Shown piece by piece: positions 1 to 12,584 of a stretch of DNA of 64,000 bases (positions are counted from its first letter, which is position 1; every line of letters starts with the position of its first letter). The notes beneath the pieces were generated by a model that did not search any database, was not told where the DNA came from, and was given only the letters and a program-made list of their open reading frames with translations. Origin of the DNA: Nomia melanderi (lineage: Eukaryota > Arthropoda > Insecta > Hymenoptera > Halictidae); contig NC_134999.1 in the NCBI RefSeq assembly GCF_051020985.1, positions 12,157,660 through 12,221,659 of the forward strand, in the 5' to 3' direction. A program made the position numbers and the translations under genes.

Positions 1-1245
1 TCGGTTGTCCGAGTCGAGGACAAGTGTCACACGGAGAAATGAAGGAGTACAGTGCGTTGATGAAAAGAAGACACTTAGAAGAAACGCGGGTCTAATTGCG
101 AGTAAACAAAGCACACAGTAAAAGACTTTCCTCGCCCCTGTGCTGTCCCGTATTTTATGAGTTTCTCAATGCACGGTACATCATTTCACCGGGAACATGC
201 TTACAGAGGAAACTGAAGACAAAACGTGAACACGAGGAAATTGTACATCGCGGTACCTCTCAGGCGACATTCCAGTTGAATTTTTTGAAGTAGTAGTAGT
301 TGTTTAGGAATGGTACATTAATATAATCATTACTGGATGTAGGCTATGACCAGACATGTAGGTTTATAATAATGGTCATATCTCTAAAGGCAAAAAAAAA
401 GTAATTAATCTTCTTGCGATAACTATGTAAACGACATTTAATGCTTTCCTGAAATGCACGAAACATATAGAAGGGGGGTGGGTTAACGTTCTCGTATTTG
501 ATAATTTATTTATATTTCGCATGTATATATAAATATATATGTATATATACGTGTACCTATGTATGTATATATTTATGTATGTATGTACAGGCAATGCTCT
601 TCAAAATGTAAGGCCTTTTGCATAAAAATTAAGCCGTACACCCGTTTTACAAAGCGCACGACGATATCGTATCGTGTACTCTGTTCTATAAACGAGATCC
701 CTACCGGGTATGATATGTGGTCTCCGATATAGGAGGGGGGGGAATTGAAAAGTAATCTCATTTAAATCGCGATATAAAAGGTGAGAGAAAGGGGGAGAGT
801 ACATTAGAGCGCGTTTGACGAGGAGAGGGGTATCCAGCATAATTTAAATAGCGTACAAAAGAAAAAATGATTTAGAGGAAATAAAAAATATGACGCGAAT
901 ACTTCGTGACATCATCCTGGCTCGGTCCTTTGGAAACCGGTTCACAAAGCGAACCGACACGGGAGAGGGAAAGGAAAACTTGGGCTTTTTAGGGGGACAA
1001 CTTAAATTAAGCAAGTAGTCACAATGGCTGTGTACCTCGGCGCAAAGTTTGATACCTTATTTTTATAATATATATCGAAAGTAATTTGTTGTTAAACCAA
1101 CGAATGATTATACGATGATGAAAAAAAAAGAAACAAGTAATACTAATGATAATAACGATGAGAAAAACATTGTTGTTTGATGTTTATGCAATTGGCCACT
1201 GAGTGGTCTTGCCTATGCGCGCCCGTATCGAAGCACGAGAGAGAA

Positions 1246-1301
<56 letters not shown>

Positions 1302-1904
1302 AAGAAAAAACGAAGAACGCGTAGGTACGCGCAGGCTGACCGCGATATCGAATGAATTTTAGTTGTACCTGTTTTTTAGTTCGCGCTCGTCGAAATTTTT
1401 GCTATATCTCTGTTGTTGTTTTTTCTTTTTCTTTTTTCGTGAAGGAACGATTCAGACCAATGTATCCGGTTTACACAATTTCTATCGAAACTGTTCAATG
1501 CGCTGCGTAAACATACCGAATATGTGTGTACGAAGCGAGAGAGAGTGAATGAGAAGATTGAGAGATTGAGTGAAAGAGAGGATGCGAAGAAAAAAAAAGG
1601 AAATGTGTGATTGGACATCGCGTTTTTGCCATACACACGATGCGTCTCGCGAGAAAATCTTTTCATTCGCGAGACGAAACGAAACGAGAACTACGTATAT
1701 AAATTAATGTCGCGCCGTCGAGTTTGGCGACGAACCGATCCGTTGACAGCGCATAAAGTCATTTTTTTTGCGGGCCTCCATATTACTGTGTACACGTTCC
1801 GCGAAGCTAGGCAATCATTTACAAGGTTGATATCGCCACTTTTATCTCTGAGTCATCGCGACTTACATATAGTGGAAGAACGAATTCAGCTTCTCCCTGT
1901 ATAC
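1..1904. other. Non-coding stretch with microsatellites; possible end of a CDS at base 42
   Basis: No gene with convincing coding character is seen. The first 42 bases read open on the plus strand to a TGA at 40-42, ending VRVEDKCHTEK, so this could be the last codons of a gene lying to the left, but 13 residues prove nothing. An AT-rich TATATG tract lies near 520-596 and a pure GA run near 1249-1298. Long reading frames here are made of repeat-derived or low-complexity residues. Confidence 0.4.
1249..1298. repeat. (GA)n microsatellite
   Basis: About 25 uninterrupted GA units, flanked by looser GA-rich sequence. Confidence 0.95.
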
Positions 1905-2708
1905 AATATCACTTCATCATTATTCTGCATTTCAGCTGGATAATCAACTACGCCTAAACAGCTCCTATTTTGAGCAAGATCTCCGACACCCCGTATTTCT
2001 ACTTCCTCGATATCTTCCTGATGCTTCGAACAGGATGGGACGTGGCTTTAGACCTGTTCAATGCGGTCAGTTAAATCAAATCTTTTCTTTTTCGAATCTT
2101 CGTCTTCAATTGTTTCGCTCCAATCTATCTTTTCATCACTAATATTTGATTTGACAGTTTTAGGCGACTCTACCTGCTGTTAGGTATGGATTAGCTCTTC
2201 AATCGCTTCATCTATATCCTTATCCTCTATTGCATCGTTCAGTTGCATATCCATGTAACTTTTTGCTTCTGGACCTTACTGAGTTTTTCTGCCAGGGTGT
2301 AGTGGAGATCACGTTCCTCATATTTGTCTTCTTTCTTCCCTTTCTCAACGATGTGCTTCTACTCGTTGGTTCTTGGTACTAATGTCATCCATTCAGTCAA
2401 TTTTAAATTGCCAAACGCTTGGATATCGCCTTCAAGGGAAACTACAAGTAACCCTTCTTCGCCATCACCCCTTTTATATTGGTTAATGTGAACGCGTTCG
2501 GCTTACCATTGAATAAATCAGCAAGACTTTGAGTCTTGCCTCTGGAAGAATAGCACATTCTAGATCTTTTATAGATCTCCTGTGACTTTACAACACCGCG
2601 ACTTCTTCTCAGTCTTGAGGTCAACTGAAAAGTATACGTTTCGATGAGAACCATCCGCTTTGTTCTTTCACGGTAACTATGAAGCGTGCCCGTAGAAAGT
2701 TCTGCCAC
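1905..2708 (-). pseudogene. Degenerate protein-coding remnant, family not recognised
   Basis: Read on the minus strand, an open stretch 2708-2442 (containing SLADLFNGKPNAFTLTNIKG) stops at TAG 2444-2442. Coding character resumes at once in another frame (VSLEGDIQAFGNLKLTEWM), meets an in-frame TAG near 2360, and goes on with KKEDKYEERDLHYTLAEKL. It shifts frame again near 2250 and then runs through two more stops (near 2187 and 2047) with acidic, lysine-rich text such as DEKIDWSETIEDEDSKKK. The conserved-looking peptide text split over frames, without visible introns, suggests a processed or otherwise dead gene copy. I do not recognise the parent protein. It could also be a decayed transposon ORF. 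Confidence 0.45.
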
Positions 2709-5650
2709 GGGATAAGCAAAGCTTCCAGCGAAACGTGTACAGGGTAATCTGCAAACGTTTAGCGCGTTTAGCGAGAAACGAGCTGGACAAAAAGGAAACT
2801 ACGAAACGATAGGTGAAACAAAATGAACAGAGAAGAATGCAAGACTCGAATATACACACACACTCGAGCTAAAGGACTCGTTCGCGAACGAACAAATTAA
2901 TTGTGATGATTGCATATGGTGAACGCTTTCGTGGAACGGTTCTCAAACACAGTTCGTTACTTAAATTTACGCACAGTAGAAGATTGTTGCGAAGCAGTAC
3001 GTGTGCACATTTGAAAGGAAGAAAGAAAGAAAGAAAAAAGAAAGAGAACGAAATGGAATATGATCAGTCTTTCGGTCGGGTTCGAACGCGTCACGCGAAA
3101 CGCATTTTTCTTTTTCATTTCGACCGAATTCTTCGCTCGACGGAGGGAGAAGGGAGGATTTTCTTTCCCGGGGAACTTTGTCCGATGATTATTCGTTTCT
3201 AGGTTCACGTGTGTAGTCTTTAATTGTGTTCGAGCTTCAGAGACCATGGGTCGCGAAAGATTTGTTGTTCGGACTGAGCGCTGTTCGCGGGAACACTTGT
3301 TCCTCGTAACTCCGCTCCTTTGGACGTTGCGGACGCTTACGCCTCCTACTGTGTTAAAAATCTTGACTTGCGCGCGCGTGCGTTGCGTCGTCAGGGTGAA
3401 ATATAGTGATATAATAATAGGAAGCGTATGCTACGAGTATTGGAGGACTCTTGAATACTCATATATTGCGTACGCCCTCTATTAAATCATCCAGTTTTCT
3501 TCTTTTTTTTGTTTACGATTCTCGTTTCTTCTCGGAAGCTGCCCCGCTGCAGTCGATCAGAAGCTATCCTGGTACACTAACTAATAATTTCCTCCCCAAT
3601 ATCGATGAACAGTCGAGTCGTCTCATCGGTTTCTTTTAATCGCGTTAGTAGACTGCGAATTTTTATACATTTGTAACTTACCGAATGTTCTAAGAGACGC
3701 TCTAACATGCAAAGGTCAAATAGAATCTAATAGAGTTTTAGGTATTTCTCGTTTACTGAAGCTTCTTTACTGTAGAAATTCAAGTTTCATGCGATTCATT
3801 GCTTTTAAAATCTGTCCCAGAAATGGAGATGTGTGTAAACATCCGCAGTCTATTATTCTGCTACACACGCAGATGATATAGGCTTCCCGATGAACATTGT
3901 GTCCATTGTGTTCAGGTTTCTTCGGGCAGCATTGTTTCTGCTTTCCGTTTCGTTTAATCGGTGATTCTGAATGCTACGCTGACAATAAATCGAAGTGCTG
4001 TCTTTGCACACGGATAGCTTTCGAAAAATGTTAGCAATTGTGACCCTTTGTAGTCTTCTTCGCGAAGCGACTCTAGAAACTGTAGCGGTCGTTTTTCTCA
4101 ACGATGAATCTCCGACGTTCGCGTTCAAGTTTGAAAGGAAACGGCGTTGATCCTCCGACATGGGGCGACAAAGGGTTAACATTTCACATCTTTCGTTCAC
4201 CATTTCCTTGTTTTCTGTTTTCGGTTGTTCCTTAAAAAAAAGAAACAAACAAACAAACAAAAAAGAATAGGACACATTGCATTGCACATTTGAGTTTCTT
4301 GATAGAAGCCAACCGTTTTACCCCGAGACACACATACCATAGCACATTTCGAAAATTGATAGTGGGTGTACGCGTAGTTCTGTGATATGTAAGGTGTAGC
4401 ATATTTATAGATCTACCTATTGTGCATCAATGAATTAAAATAAGGGAACGTATCTTTATCAGTTTTATACGTGGTATACACACACATACGCGAATCATGT
4501 GATCCTAATGACGTGTACTGCTGCGAGAGAGCTCGTCATCTAACTTTAGGGAAGAAGGAATGAAAAGAAACGGAGCAAAAGTTTGTTGAAGCGAAATGAC
4601 CAGTATTCCTTTCTCTTTTTTTTCGTTTTCGTTTGTCTTTTTTAATTATTATTATTAATGTTATTTGCGTTTCCATTCTCACTGCGAACACGTGTAATTG
4701 CCAGGATTCAAAAGACAAAAAAGAGGGAGAGATAGAGGGGACAGAGGGATATGATGAAACGTGTAATCAGTTGTTCCATCGAGTATTCTTCTTTATCGAA
4801 CGTCCCATGGAAGATCATCTTAGCTCTGTATTATCGTTTGTACAGTTCACGAGGAGAGAGTTCGTTCTATAATCACTTGCAAGAGTCCTGTTCCGTTTTT
4901 ATATACGTTCGTCCGTTCGTTAGGGGATCGTAGCTTCTAACGTTCGTACACCGTTCGCCGCCGAGTAACGGCGGGGTGTGTTTCGTACCGAACTTTTCAC
5001 GTCGCAAAGGTTTCCCCCGTCTCTTGCGATCCTCTTTCCGTGAAATTTCTCGTTTCCCAGTTTCATTCGCGCGCGATGATCGCCCGTGAATCCTGCGTTC
5101 ATTCTGAATCGTACTAGTTCTAGCGGACAAACTTGAGGGGGAAAAGATCATTGCGTTATCGATCGTCCCCCGCGTTTCGCCGGAAACACACGACACCTCG
5201 CTGGGCGAGAAGCTGAGCCGTGTCACCGTGGACCGCTTCTGTACTACCTACTAGTCGACAACGTTTTTGTTTTAGTTCGTATTAATTAACCCGCCCCGAT
5301 TTCCCGTCGCGTTATCATCGAAACGCCTCCTCGGTCGATGATCCCCCCCCGTAGAAGATGACGAAGAAGCAATGAGTCTTGCCCCAACGTCGTCGTATCG
5401 TCGCGAATCCTATAACGAGATCTTGAAGCGCGAGGTCAAGTGGCGAGCAAAGGGGATACGAAAGGAGAGCTAATTCGTGTTTCAGCTGCAACGTGCATAT
5501 TATATTTTTCTATTGGTTTCCACGGGTGGCTGTAGAACTGGAGGAGGATGTTAGTCGTTCTATCGCGCCTTCTATCCATGCAGAGGGTTTCCGGAGATTA
5601 GGAACCAATGTATACCGGGTGTTCTCCACGCTTGTATCAAGCACTGTCCA

Positions 5651-5679
5651 AAAAGAAAGAAAGAAAGAAAGAAAGAAAC
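5651..5679. repeat. (AAAG)n microsatellite
   Basis: Six to seven GAAA units in a row. Confidence 0.9.
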
Positions 5680-6749
5680 GATAAGAAATCGCCAAACGCT
5701 AGTAGTTGTTCGGTTCGATGGAGTCTCGTGTGATTTGTTACGCGTCTCGTGACCTCGTTGTTTTTCCTCTGCAGAGAAAGAAAGAAATGGGAAGGACAAA
5801 GAATAAAAAGGGAAAATAATCATTGCACGCGCGGCGTGACGCGTGGTTATCGTTAACGCGGAAACAAACGAACGATAAAAGAAATTGGCACAGTCGTCCC
5901 GTTACCGCGGTTCCGGGGGGTGGGTGGCGCTTATCACCCCTCCCTCCACGATCGCGCGCTGGTAGCAAAATGTCGTCGTGTCGGCGATGACCGAAAAAAT
6001 AATGAAAAAGAACTATCGAGAAAAAAAAAGAAATAGTTTTTTCGGGAACACGAGTACCTTTTTAATGAATGCTGAACGCTGTGATAATCGCGTACATAAA
6101 CAATTTTTATTATTGTAAACGTGAATTTAATGTGCATATTGTAATGTTAACGTGAGATAGGGAGAGAAAGTGAGAGGTAGAGAGAATGAGAGAGACAGGG
6201 AGTGTGCTAGGGAGAGAGAGAAAGAAACGAAAAAAAAAAGTGTACTATCCTCCTTTAAATATGTGAAGACTGAATCTCGCCAACTTATACACAAAGTTTA
6301 GCAGCCGCGCAGATACGTTTCGTATACTGTTAGACTACAGAATATAGACTATTTGTATATTATTAATTATAAACGATATGTTTTTACGTGGGGTAGTGCC
6401 GTGACGGGTTTCCGGTACTATTATGTTTATAGTTCGATAACGGGTGCGTGGTCGTATTGTTCGCATTTTACCGGGAAGCTCCAAGTAGCCGATGCATCGT
6501 GACGAGAATTTATTAAAAGAAAAAAAAAAATATCAACACGGGTCCCGTTTCTTCCGTTGTTCTTCTTTTCTTTTTCAGTTTCTTCCCCCGATTGTTTTCT
6601 TTTTTGCTTTTCTGTTTCGTCGTTTTCGTTTCTCGTTCCTCTTAATCGTTAGTTCCGGTGTTCCGTCGTTAACTTCGCGTCGACGGGAACAAATCCGATG
6701 CGTTTCGACGCACACGATGATTTCCCCCTTTTTTTTGTTATTTTTTTTT

Positions 6750-6825
6750 ACATACATGTATACATACATACATATGTACATACACACACGCACGCACACA
6801 TACATACATACATGCATACACACTA
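6750..6825. repeat. Imperfect (TACA)n/(CA)n microsatellite
   Basis: Mixed TACA, CACG and CACA units; less pure than the tract near 35.4 kb. Confidence 0.85.
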
Positions 6826-8113
6826 CAAACACACACGATCGCTCGCCCACGTTTGTTGCTTTCGATTCGCCGTTAAAATAATCGTTCGCCGGATATGAAC
6901 AACACAACTGCAGCAACAAAGAAAATCCGTTTCATGGTAGTTCCTATATTGCATTCTTCTTTGTCACGTGAATAATGGGTTGCAGCTTGAATTAACGCTG
7001 ATAAGTTGAACAACCTTTTACCTCGACGCGTATCGTGTTTTCGACCCGTTGCCTTATTGACCTGATACTGTTTCGTGACCGAGCTCGCGACGCTTCGTGA
7101 TCCGGTTGGGGAAGCTAAAAATTTACGTAGAAATTTCTTAGGGTATAAATAAACAATTTCACCATCGATCGGTGTGAATCGTGAGTAAATTCATTGAATT
7201 CCGGTTTCGAAGTGCCAACCGAGCGTCTCGGTTCGACGTTGCATAAGGCAAAGGGTTGATAATCGCCGGTTACGAAAACGATGTATATGTATATATATGT
7301 CGCTCGATAATATATTTTATTCGTGTGGTTACATGTGTGCATCGCCAAAACTGTAAATTTATTGTTCTGCGTCCGTGTCTCAGTTGTTACTGTATCTCGC
7401 TATCTTCCGTACGCGCCGGGGGGGATGTACCGGAAACGAAATTTTTATTGTTTCTTCGACGATAGGGCCGTGGACGTTCGCGTGGATTGTTATTATTCTT
7501 ATAAGCTGATTCTCGATGTCGACAGTCAGAGATCTCTATTATACTACGACGAAGCCGAGAACATCGTCGGAAAACTTCTTTCGGGCGATTTCTGCGCCGA
7601 CGTCCACCGATGAACTCGATCGACATAATACATTCCCTCGTCCGGCGAATCTGCAAACGAAAACGCGTTCCGCTCCTTGTAATTTACATCTTCGAAGGAA
7701 AATTTCGAGTCGATGCGACTACGAAGAAACTATGACGGTTGAGATTTAACGTTAAGAGAATTTATATAAATCTAGAACGATGCGTTTAACGTAAACACTC
7801 GCGACATTATCGTGTATACCCCCCTTCATTCAGTTCAGTTTTTTCTCGTCCGAGCGAAGGCGTGCGAAGACATTATCGTCGTCTCCATCTCTTACGAGTT
7901 TCTTTTTCTTTCTTATATCTCTTCTTATATTATGTTTTTCTCGTTTTTCTTCTCTTTTAATTTCTTGGTTCTTTTCTTTCTTTTTGTTTTCGTTAAATTA
8001 GTTCTCTCTAACGTCGTACGTAGACTTGTTAGTGTATATAAAAACAAAAAAAAAAGAAAAGAAAAGAAACGCGTCGAACACTGCACACTGTACGGCGAAC
8101 AAAATTTACTGTG

Positions 8114-8120
8114 CAGAGAA

Positions 8121-8199
<79 letters not shown>

Positions 8200-8214
8200 G
8201 AGAGAAAGAGAGAA

Positions 8215-8247
<33 letters not shown>
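8114..8247. repeat. (GA)n microsatellite, long
   Basis: A pure GA core at about 8129-8189 is followed by GA broken by regularly spaced GAAA units and then a single GGGA. It translates to meaningless RE/LS repeats on the two strands. Confidence 0.95.
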
Positions 8248-9209
8248 TACGCGAAACTGTGCGCATTCAATGCAGTTTTGTGACCGAAGTATTTATAATT
8301 TTACCTGATGCGCCACGACGATGATAACGGTACATATTTAAGCCTTGGGCTATTCAGAAGAAGAACGGTATACCGCGTATGAGTCTTCTTTATCCCGTTT
8401 AAATTTCAACGGTTTAAATATTTAGAGAAACGATTAAAAAAAGAGAATACGATGTACGATGAGTAACTAGGCACTGTACAAAATTTATTTAATCATTTTC
8501 TTTTTTTGTTCTTTTTTTAATGCCACGTTCAAGCGGGAGTGAATACCGTTGATGTTCACTAGAAACTGTGCACTCCTGTTTCTTCTATCTTTTTTTTCCT
8601 GTAATTAATGTATTTTCGTAGTATTATACGACTGTTGTTAATTGAATAGTCGCAAAAGATACTTTTGTTTCATGTGCATCTGCAGCCCTGTCACTGAAAG
8701 ATACACGGTGGTGGTCGATTAAGAAGAACCGTACTCGTTACACTGCGTCTAGCAGCGACAGTGGGCTGGGGATGAAAACCGTGGAAAAGAATGCATCGAT
8801 GTCAAATGTTTCTTTCTCGCGAACTGTCTACATTTCGCCACGGTTGACGTTTATTAGTTGCGAAACATTTACCGATCTGTTGCCTCATTTGTTTCAGCAT
8901 ATGTATGTGCGTGTTATATATACATATGTGTATGTGTATTTTCTATTTATATATCCGAGCATATATTTGGAGTCACAGGTTGTTCGAGAAGCTCTGTACA
9001 AAATTAACTCTTCATGTGAAGTTTGTGAACGACACGGGACGGGCGTGTTTGTTAATGAGAGGGAAAAGCCATGACCGTCGTAAACGAGCGTAGGAATTGT
9101 ATGATCGTATTCGGAGGAACGTAGCACAGCACGGTAGACTTCCTGTTGTTTGGAATAGTTGGCTCGTTGAGCGCATCTGCCCTGATCGCGCGTTAGGAAG
9201 TGAAAAATG

Positions 9210-9247
9210 GAAGAAGAAGAAGAAGAAGAAGAAGAAGAAGAAGAAGG
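9210..9247. repeat. (AAG)n microsatellite
   Basis: About twelve AAG units; plus-strand frames give poly-lysine or poly-glutamate. Confidence 0.95.
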
Positions 9248-9631
9248 GTAACTCGAGAGACGCTAAATTAGGTTGGGAACTGTTGTGCGAGCATAATGAT
9301 TATAGTGTGCATGATTTCTGGCGACACGAAGGCAGAAATGTGTAAGAGATCAGGCCGCTGTTGACCGGAATGGTATAAATCACAAAATATGTATACATAT
9401 TTTGCTATTACGGCTATTATTCAATTATCACGCCTTACAATATGAAAGAGCTCGGCCAATGTCCAAGATATGTATACAAAGATTGCAAAATGATCACTCT
9501 TAGATTGAAAAAAAAACCGCTCCTTGGTCGTCTTCGGATAATCCAGAATATCCTCAGATAATTTGTAAACAGACGCTTAAACTGCAGCAGAAAAGACGGC
9601 ATACAATTGTATTTCATTCTTCTTGAATATG

Positions 9632-9660
9632 AACACACACACACACACACACACACACAC
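9632..9660. repeat. (CA)n microsatellite
   Basis: About fourteen CA units followed by CGCGCG. Confidence 0.95.
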
Positions 9661-9888
9661 GCGCGCTCGCATATACACGTACTAGTGCTAGAAGAATATA
9701 CATTTGATGTCAATTTTGCTGCATGGATGCATTTATCAGTTATTTATACACTTGTATATAACGTGTCTATTACATGCAAAAGCATAGGCACATTATTTTG
9801 AAGGAGGAAATATTCTCTTAAAAGGCGTAAATCATAGAATGTTCTCCTGCAAAAAAAAAACGAAAGGAATCATCCTCTAATCGCGTTA

Positions 9889-10009
9889 TTAACGGATTCA
9901 CTGCTGCCTTACGTTTGATGATTTGTATCGCTGCTATTTTTAAGAGGAGATTAGTGAAAAATATTTGAAGGTAATATCTGCCAAAAGACGTTGACAGTGA
10001 ATGCGTTAA
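9889..10009. mobile_element. 121-bp TTAA-ended inverted-repeat element (MITE-like)
   Basis: The left end TTAACGGATTCACTG (9889-9903) and right end CAGTGAATGCGTTAA (9995-10009) are inverted copies with 14 of 15 bases matching. The element is short and has no coding capacity. TTAA at both tips fits a piggyBac-type target, though the family is not assigned. Confidence 0.75.
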
Positions 10010-11320
10010 GGGGTGGCAAATAATCAAGTCATACTTAATTGTAGCCATTGATGGTTCGAGGATGTCATGTTGAAACGAATATCTTTTTACAGTACAGCAA
10101 TATTGAATAGTTTTCAAGTGTCGTCGCATATGATACACTTTATCGAAGGAATGTTTCCCCACTGTCGAAACATTACTTCAAAGATTTACTAATGTATGTA
10201 GGAAAAAGAGCAGTCTGTTGTTTTACACTGAACATTGTTCGCTCTTATGGTGAACTATGTTTTCGCCGCAAATGAATGTTTTACATGAATACAGAAGATT
10301 AGTGTTATCTGCGAAAATTTCATTAACATTTTCTTTTTCCTGTACTTTTGTATTGTTCTTGGACGAATCAAATGACGTCAATGAATTTTTTTTACTTCAT
10401 CGTGTAAGCCGTTTTACTGCAGAACCAGCACTTTTTACGACCAAAGAGAGGTAATGAGGTAACAGCTTGTTCCTTTTTTCCCCGTTTACCATGACATGAT
10501 TTTCAAAACGAAAAGAAGTATAACTAAAATCGTAGCGCGTGTATTACGAATATACTTTACTGCAATCTTCGATGAATGATAAGAAACATGTGACATTTGT
10601 TGAAAATGTATATCAACTTTAATTATTTTTATGAATTGCTCCCGTTCAAATATACCCATAGTCTTCTTTGTAGGGGATGAACATACACAAATTATTTATT
10701 ATAAGGCAGCGTACAAAGTTGAACGATTTAAATAAAAAGAAAATGGCGTAAACAATATTAAGTAACAATTTATATTCAGATTCTCTTCTGTAGGTTTCAT
10801 TAAAGTGCATTTCTTGTATGTTACACAGTATTATAGTAGAATATAAGAAAATAAATATTGCAATAGTAATCAGTTTGTATTTCAATTATTACCCAAGATT
10901 AGATTAAGTTCATTTTTATTTCTGTCGCAACTGTCTTATTCTTTACGTTGTTTTATAAGCATGAAGAAACACAAGTAATTATCATTTACAGTATTTTTAT
11001 ATTTTTAAACGTAATTTATTATTTTTACTACTCTGAGGGTCCCTTACATATACTTCTAATATTTGAATATAATTATAAGTTACAGGAGAAATTCTTACAA
11101 CTGCGTTACGAACTGCTTCCCTTCATGCTAATGTCTCTGAGGGATTCCTCTACTACCTCTACTCTAGAGCAAAGGTATTTAACTTTCAGCGAGATATAGG
11201 TGAGGTGCGTGTTCGAAATTACTATCACAAGTTCAAGCGAAGGAATCTTTATTTAACTAGAGACCGCGAGGACTTCGTGTCAACTCTTGGCTATTAACAG
11301 TTGATTCTGACTGTGACTAC
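10010..11320. other. Gene-free AT-rich stretch
   Basis: No gene is seen. A few 65-80-codon frames are AT-rich chance translations. GC falls sharply here relative to bases 1-9,800. Confidence 0.5.
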
Positions 11321-11865
11321 GACTGACTACGACTGACTACGACTGACTACGACTGACTACGACTGACTACGACTGACTACGACTGACTACGACTGACTAC
11401 GACTGACTACGACTGACTACGACTGACTACGACTGACTACGACTGACTACGACTGACTACGACTGACTACGACTGACTACGACTGACTACGACTGACTAC
11501 GACTGACTACGACTGACTACGACTGACTACGACTGACTACGACTGACTACGACTGACTACGACTGACTACGACTGACTACGACTGACTACGACTGACTAC
11601 GACTGACTACGACTGACTACGACTGACTACGACTGACTACGACTGACTACGACTGACTACGACTGACTACGACTGACTACGACTGACTACGACTGACTAC
11701 GACTGACTACGACTGACTACGACTGACTACGACTGACTACGACTGACTACGACTGACTACGACTGACTACGACTGACTACGACTGACTACGACTGACTAC
11801 GACTGACTACGACTGACTACGACTGACTACGACTGACTACGACTGACTACGACTGACTACGACTG
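11321..11865. repeat. Perfect 10-bp minisatellite, (GACTGACTAC)54
   Basis: Fifty-four tandem copies of GACTGACTAC run from 11321 to 11860 without a single mismatch that I can see. A partial GACTG follows at the end and a degenerate unit precedes it at 11311-11320. Stops occur in every frame on both strands, so it is not coding. The complete lack of divergence points to recent expansion or strong homogenisation. An assembly artefact is also possible for copy number. Confidence 0.97.
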
Positions 11866-12584
11866 TCTTTTTATCCCTGCTTCACATAGGGCAAAATGGT
11901 GAATTTTCCCTAATTGGTTAAACAGCACATTGGCGTTAACCAATCAGGTACTTCCGATGATTTTCAATCACCGTCTATTCCTTGCGCCCTTAGCGCGTTC
12001 TTTGTGGAAAGACAGTGCGCTTTGGTGGGGAGTATTCCTTAGTGGAAGTTTGGCAACGCAGCGGTATTTCCTCCGCGCCCAAGCCTCGTGACGTCACTCG
12101 CCGAGGATCGCTTGACCATGCCTTGCATCCCTTCGAAAATTCATGGTTTATAACATCTGCAATTTGCTACTGAGGCCGTCTGCAAATATTGTCAAAGGAA
12201 AAACAAACTTGGCTATAATTCTCTAAAAACGGCTTTCTCAAAAGTAGCATCGCTAACCTGCTTGTCATAAACCATACTAGCTGTTTGCACGCCAAATGTT
12301 TCTTTATGTCGTGCTTGTTAGCCGCTACAAACCCTTTGAAGTCTGAAGTTTTTCACTAGAAATATTTTAACATTTTCTGATGAGATAAAAACGATACTTC
12401 GTGAATCTAATTCGAAAAGAAATCACACGTATATTGAGGAACAAAGCTATTTTATTTCAATATTTCTCAAAATGATGCATTATACGAGGTATAATATTAA
12501 ATATCAAATTTTATAGCTTTATTGTATGAAATCAAATGATAAGTTATATCATCTAATGATATCTAATTTTACCTGTGTGTTAGA
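11866..12584. other. Minisatellite flank with CCAAT motifs and a CRE-like palindrome
   Basis: No gene is seen. Inverted CCAAT motifs occur near 11911 and 11936, and the palindrome GTGACGTCAC is at 12088-12097. Confidence 0.45.
12088..12097. promoter_or_regulatory. CRE-like palindrome GTGACGTCAC
   Basis: It matches the CREB/ATF consensus TGACGTCA perfectly. It lies 1.7 kb upstream of the CMTR1 start, so any role in that promoter is only a guess. Confidence 0.3.

Larger units (their letters stand above)
2709..9888. other. Long gene-free stretch, CpG-containing, microsatellite-rich
   Basis: No reading frame here has convincing coding character: the longer ones are arginine/serine or GA/CA repeat translations. 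CpG is frequent, notably 4900-5470, so the stretch could hold a promoter or a very long untranslated region of a gene beyond the window. It contains AAAG, GA, AAG, CA and TACA simple repeats, listed separately. Confidence 0.5.

Noticed and set aside
3070..3100. GGGTTCGAAC resembling a tRNA B box
   Set aside because: No A box or foldable cloverleaf lies upstream at the right distance.
3853..4287. 144-codon minus-strand frame
   Set aside because: Arginine/serine-rich without any recognisable motif, splice context or conserved pattern; probably chance in CpG-containing DNA.
7812..8324. 170-codon plus-strand frame
   Set aside because: Half of it is a translated GA microsatellite and the rest is low-complexity phenylalanine-rich text.
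11321..11865. CRISPR or telomere-type array
   Set aside because: The 10-bp units are contiguous with no spacers, the unit is not a known telomere repeat, and the setting is a eukaryotic chromosome interior.
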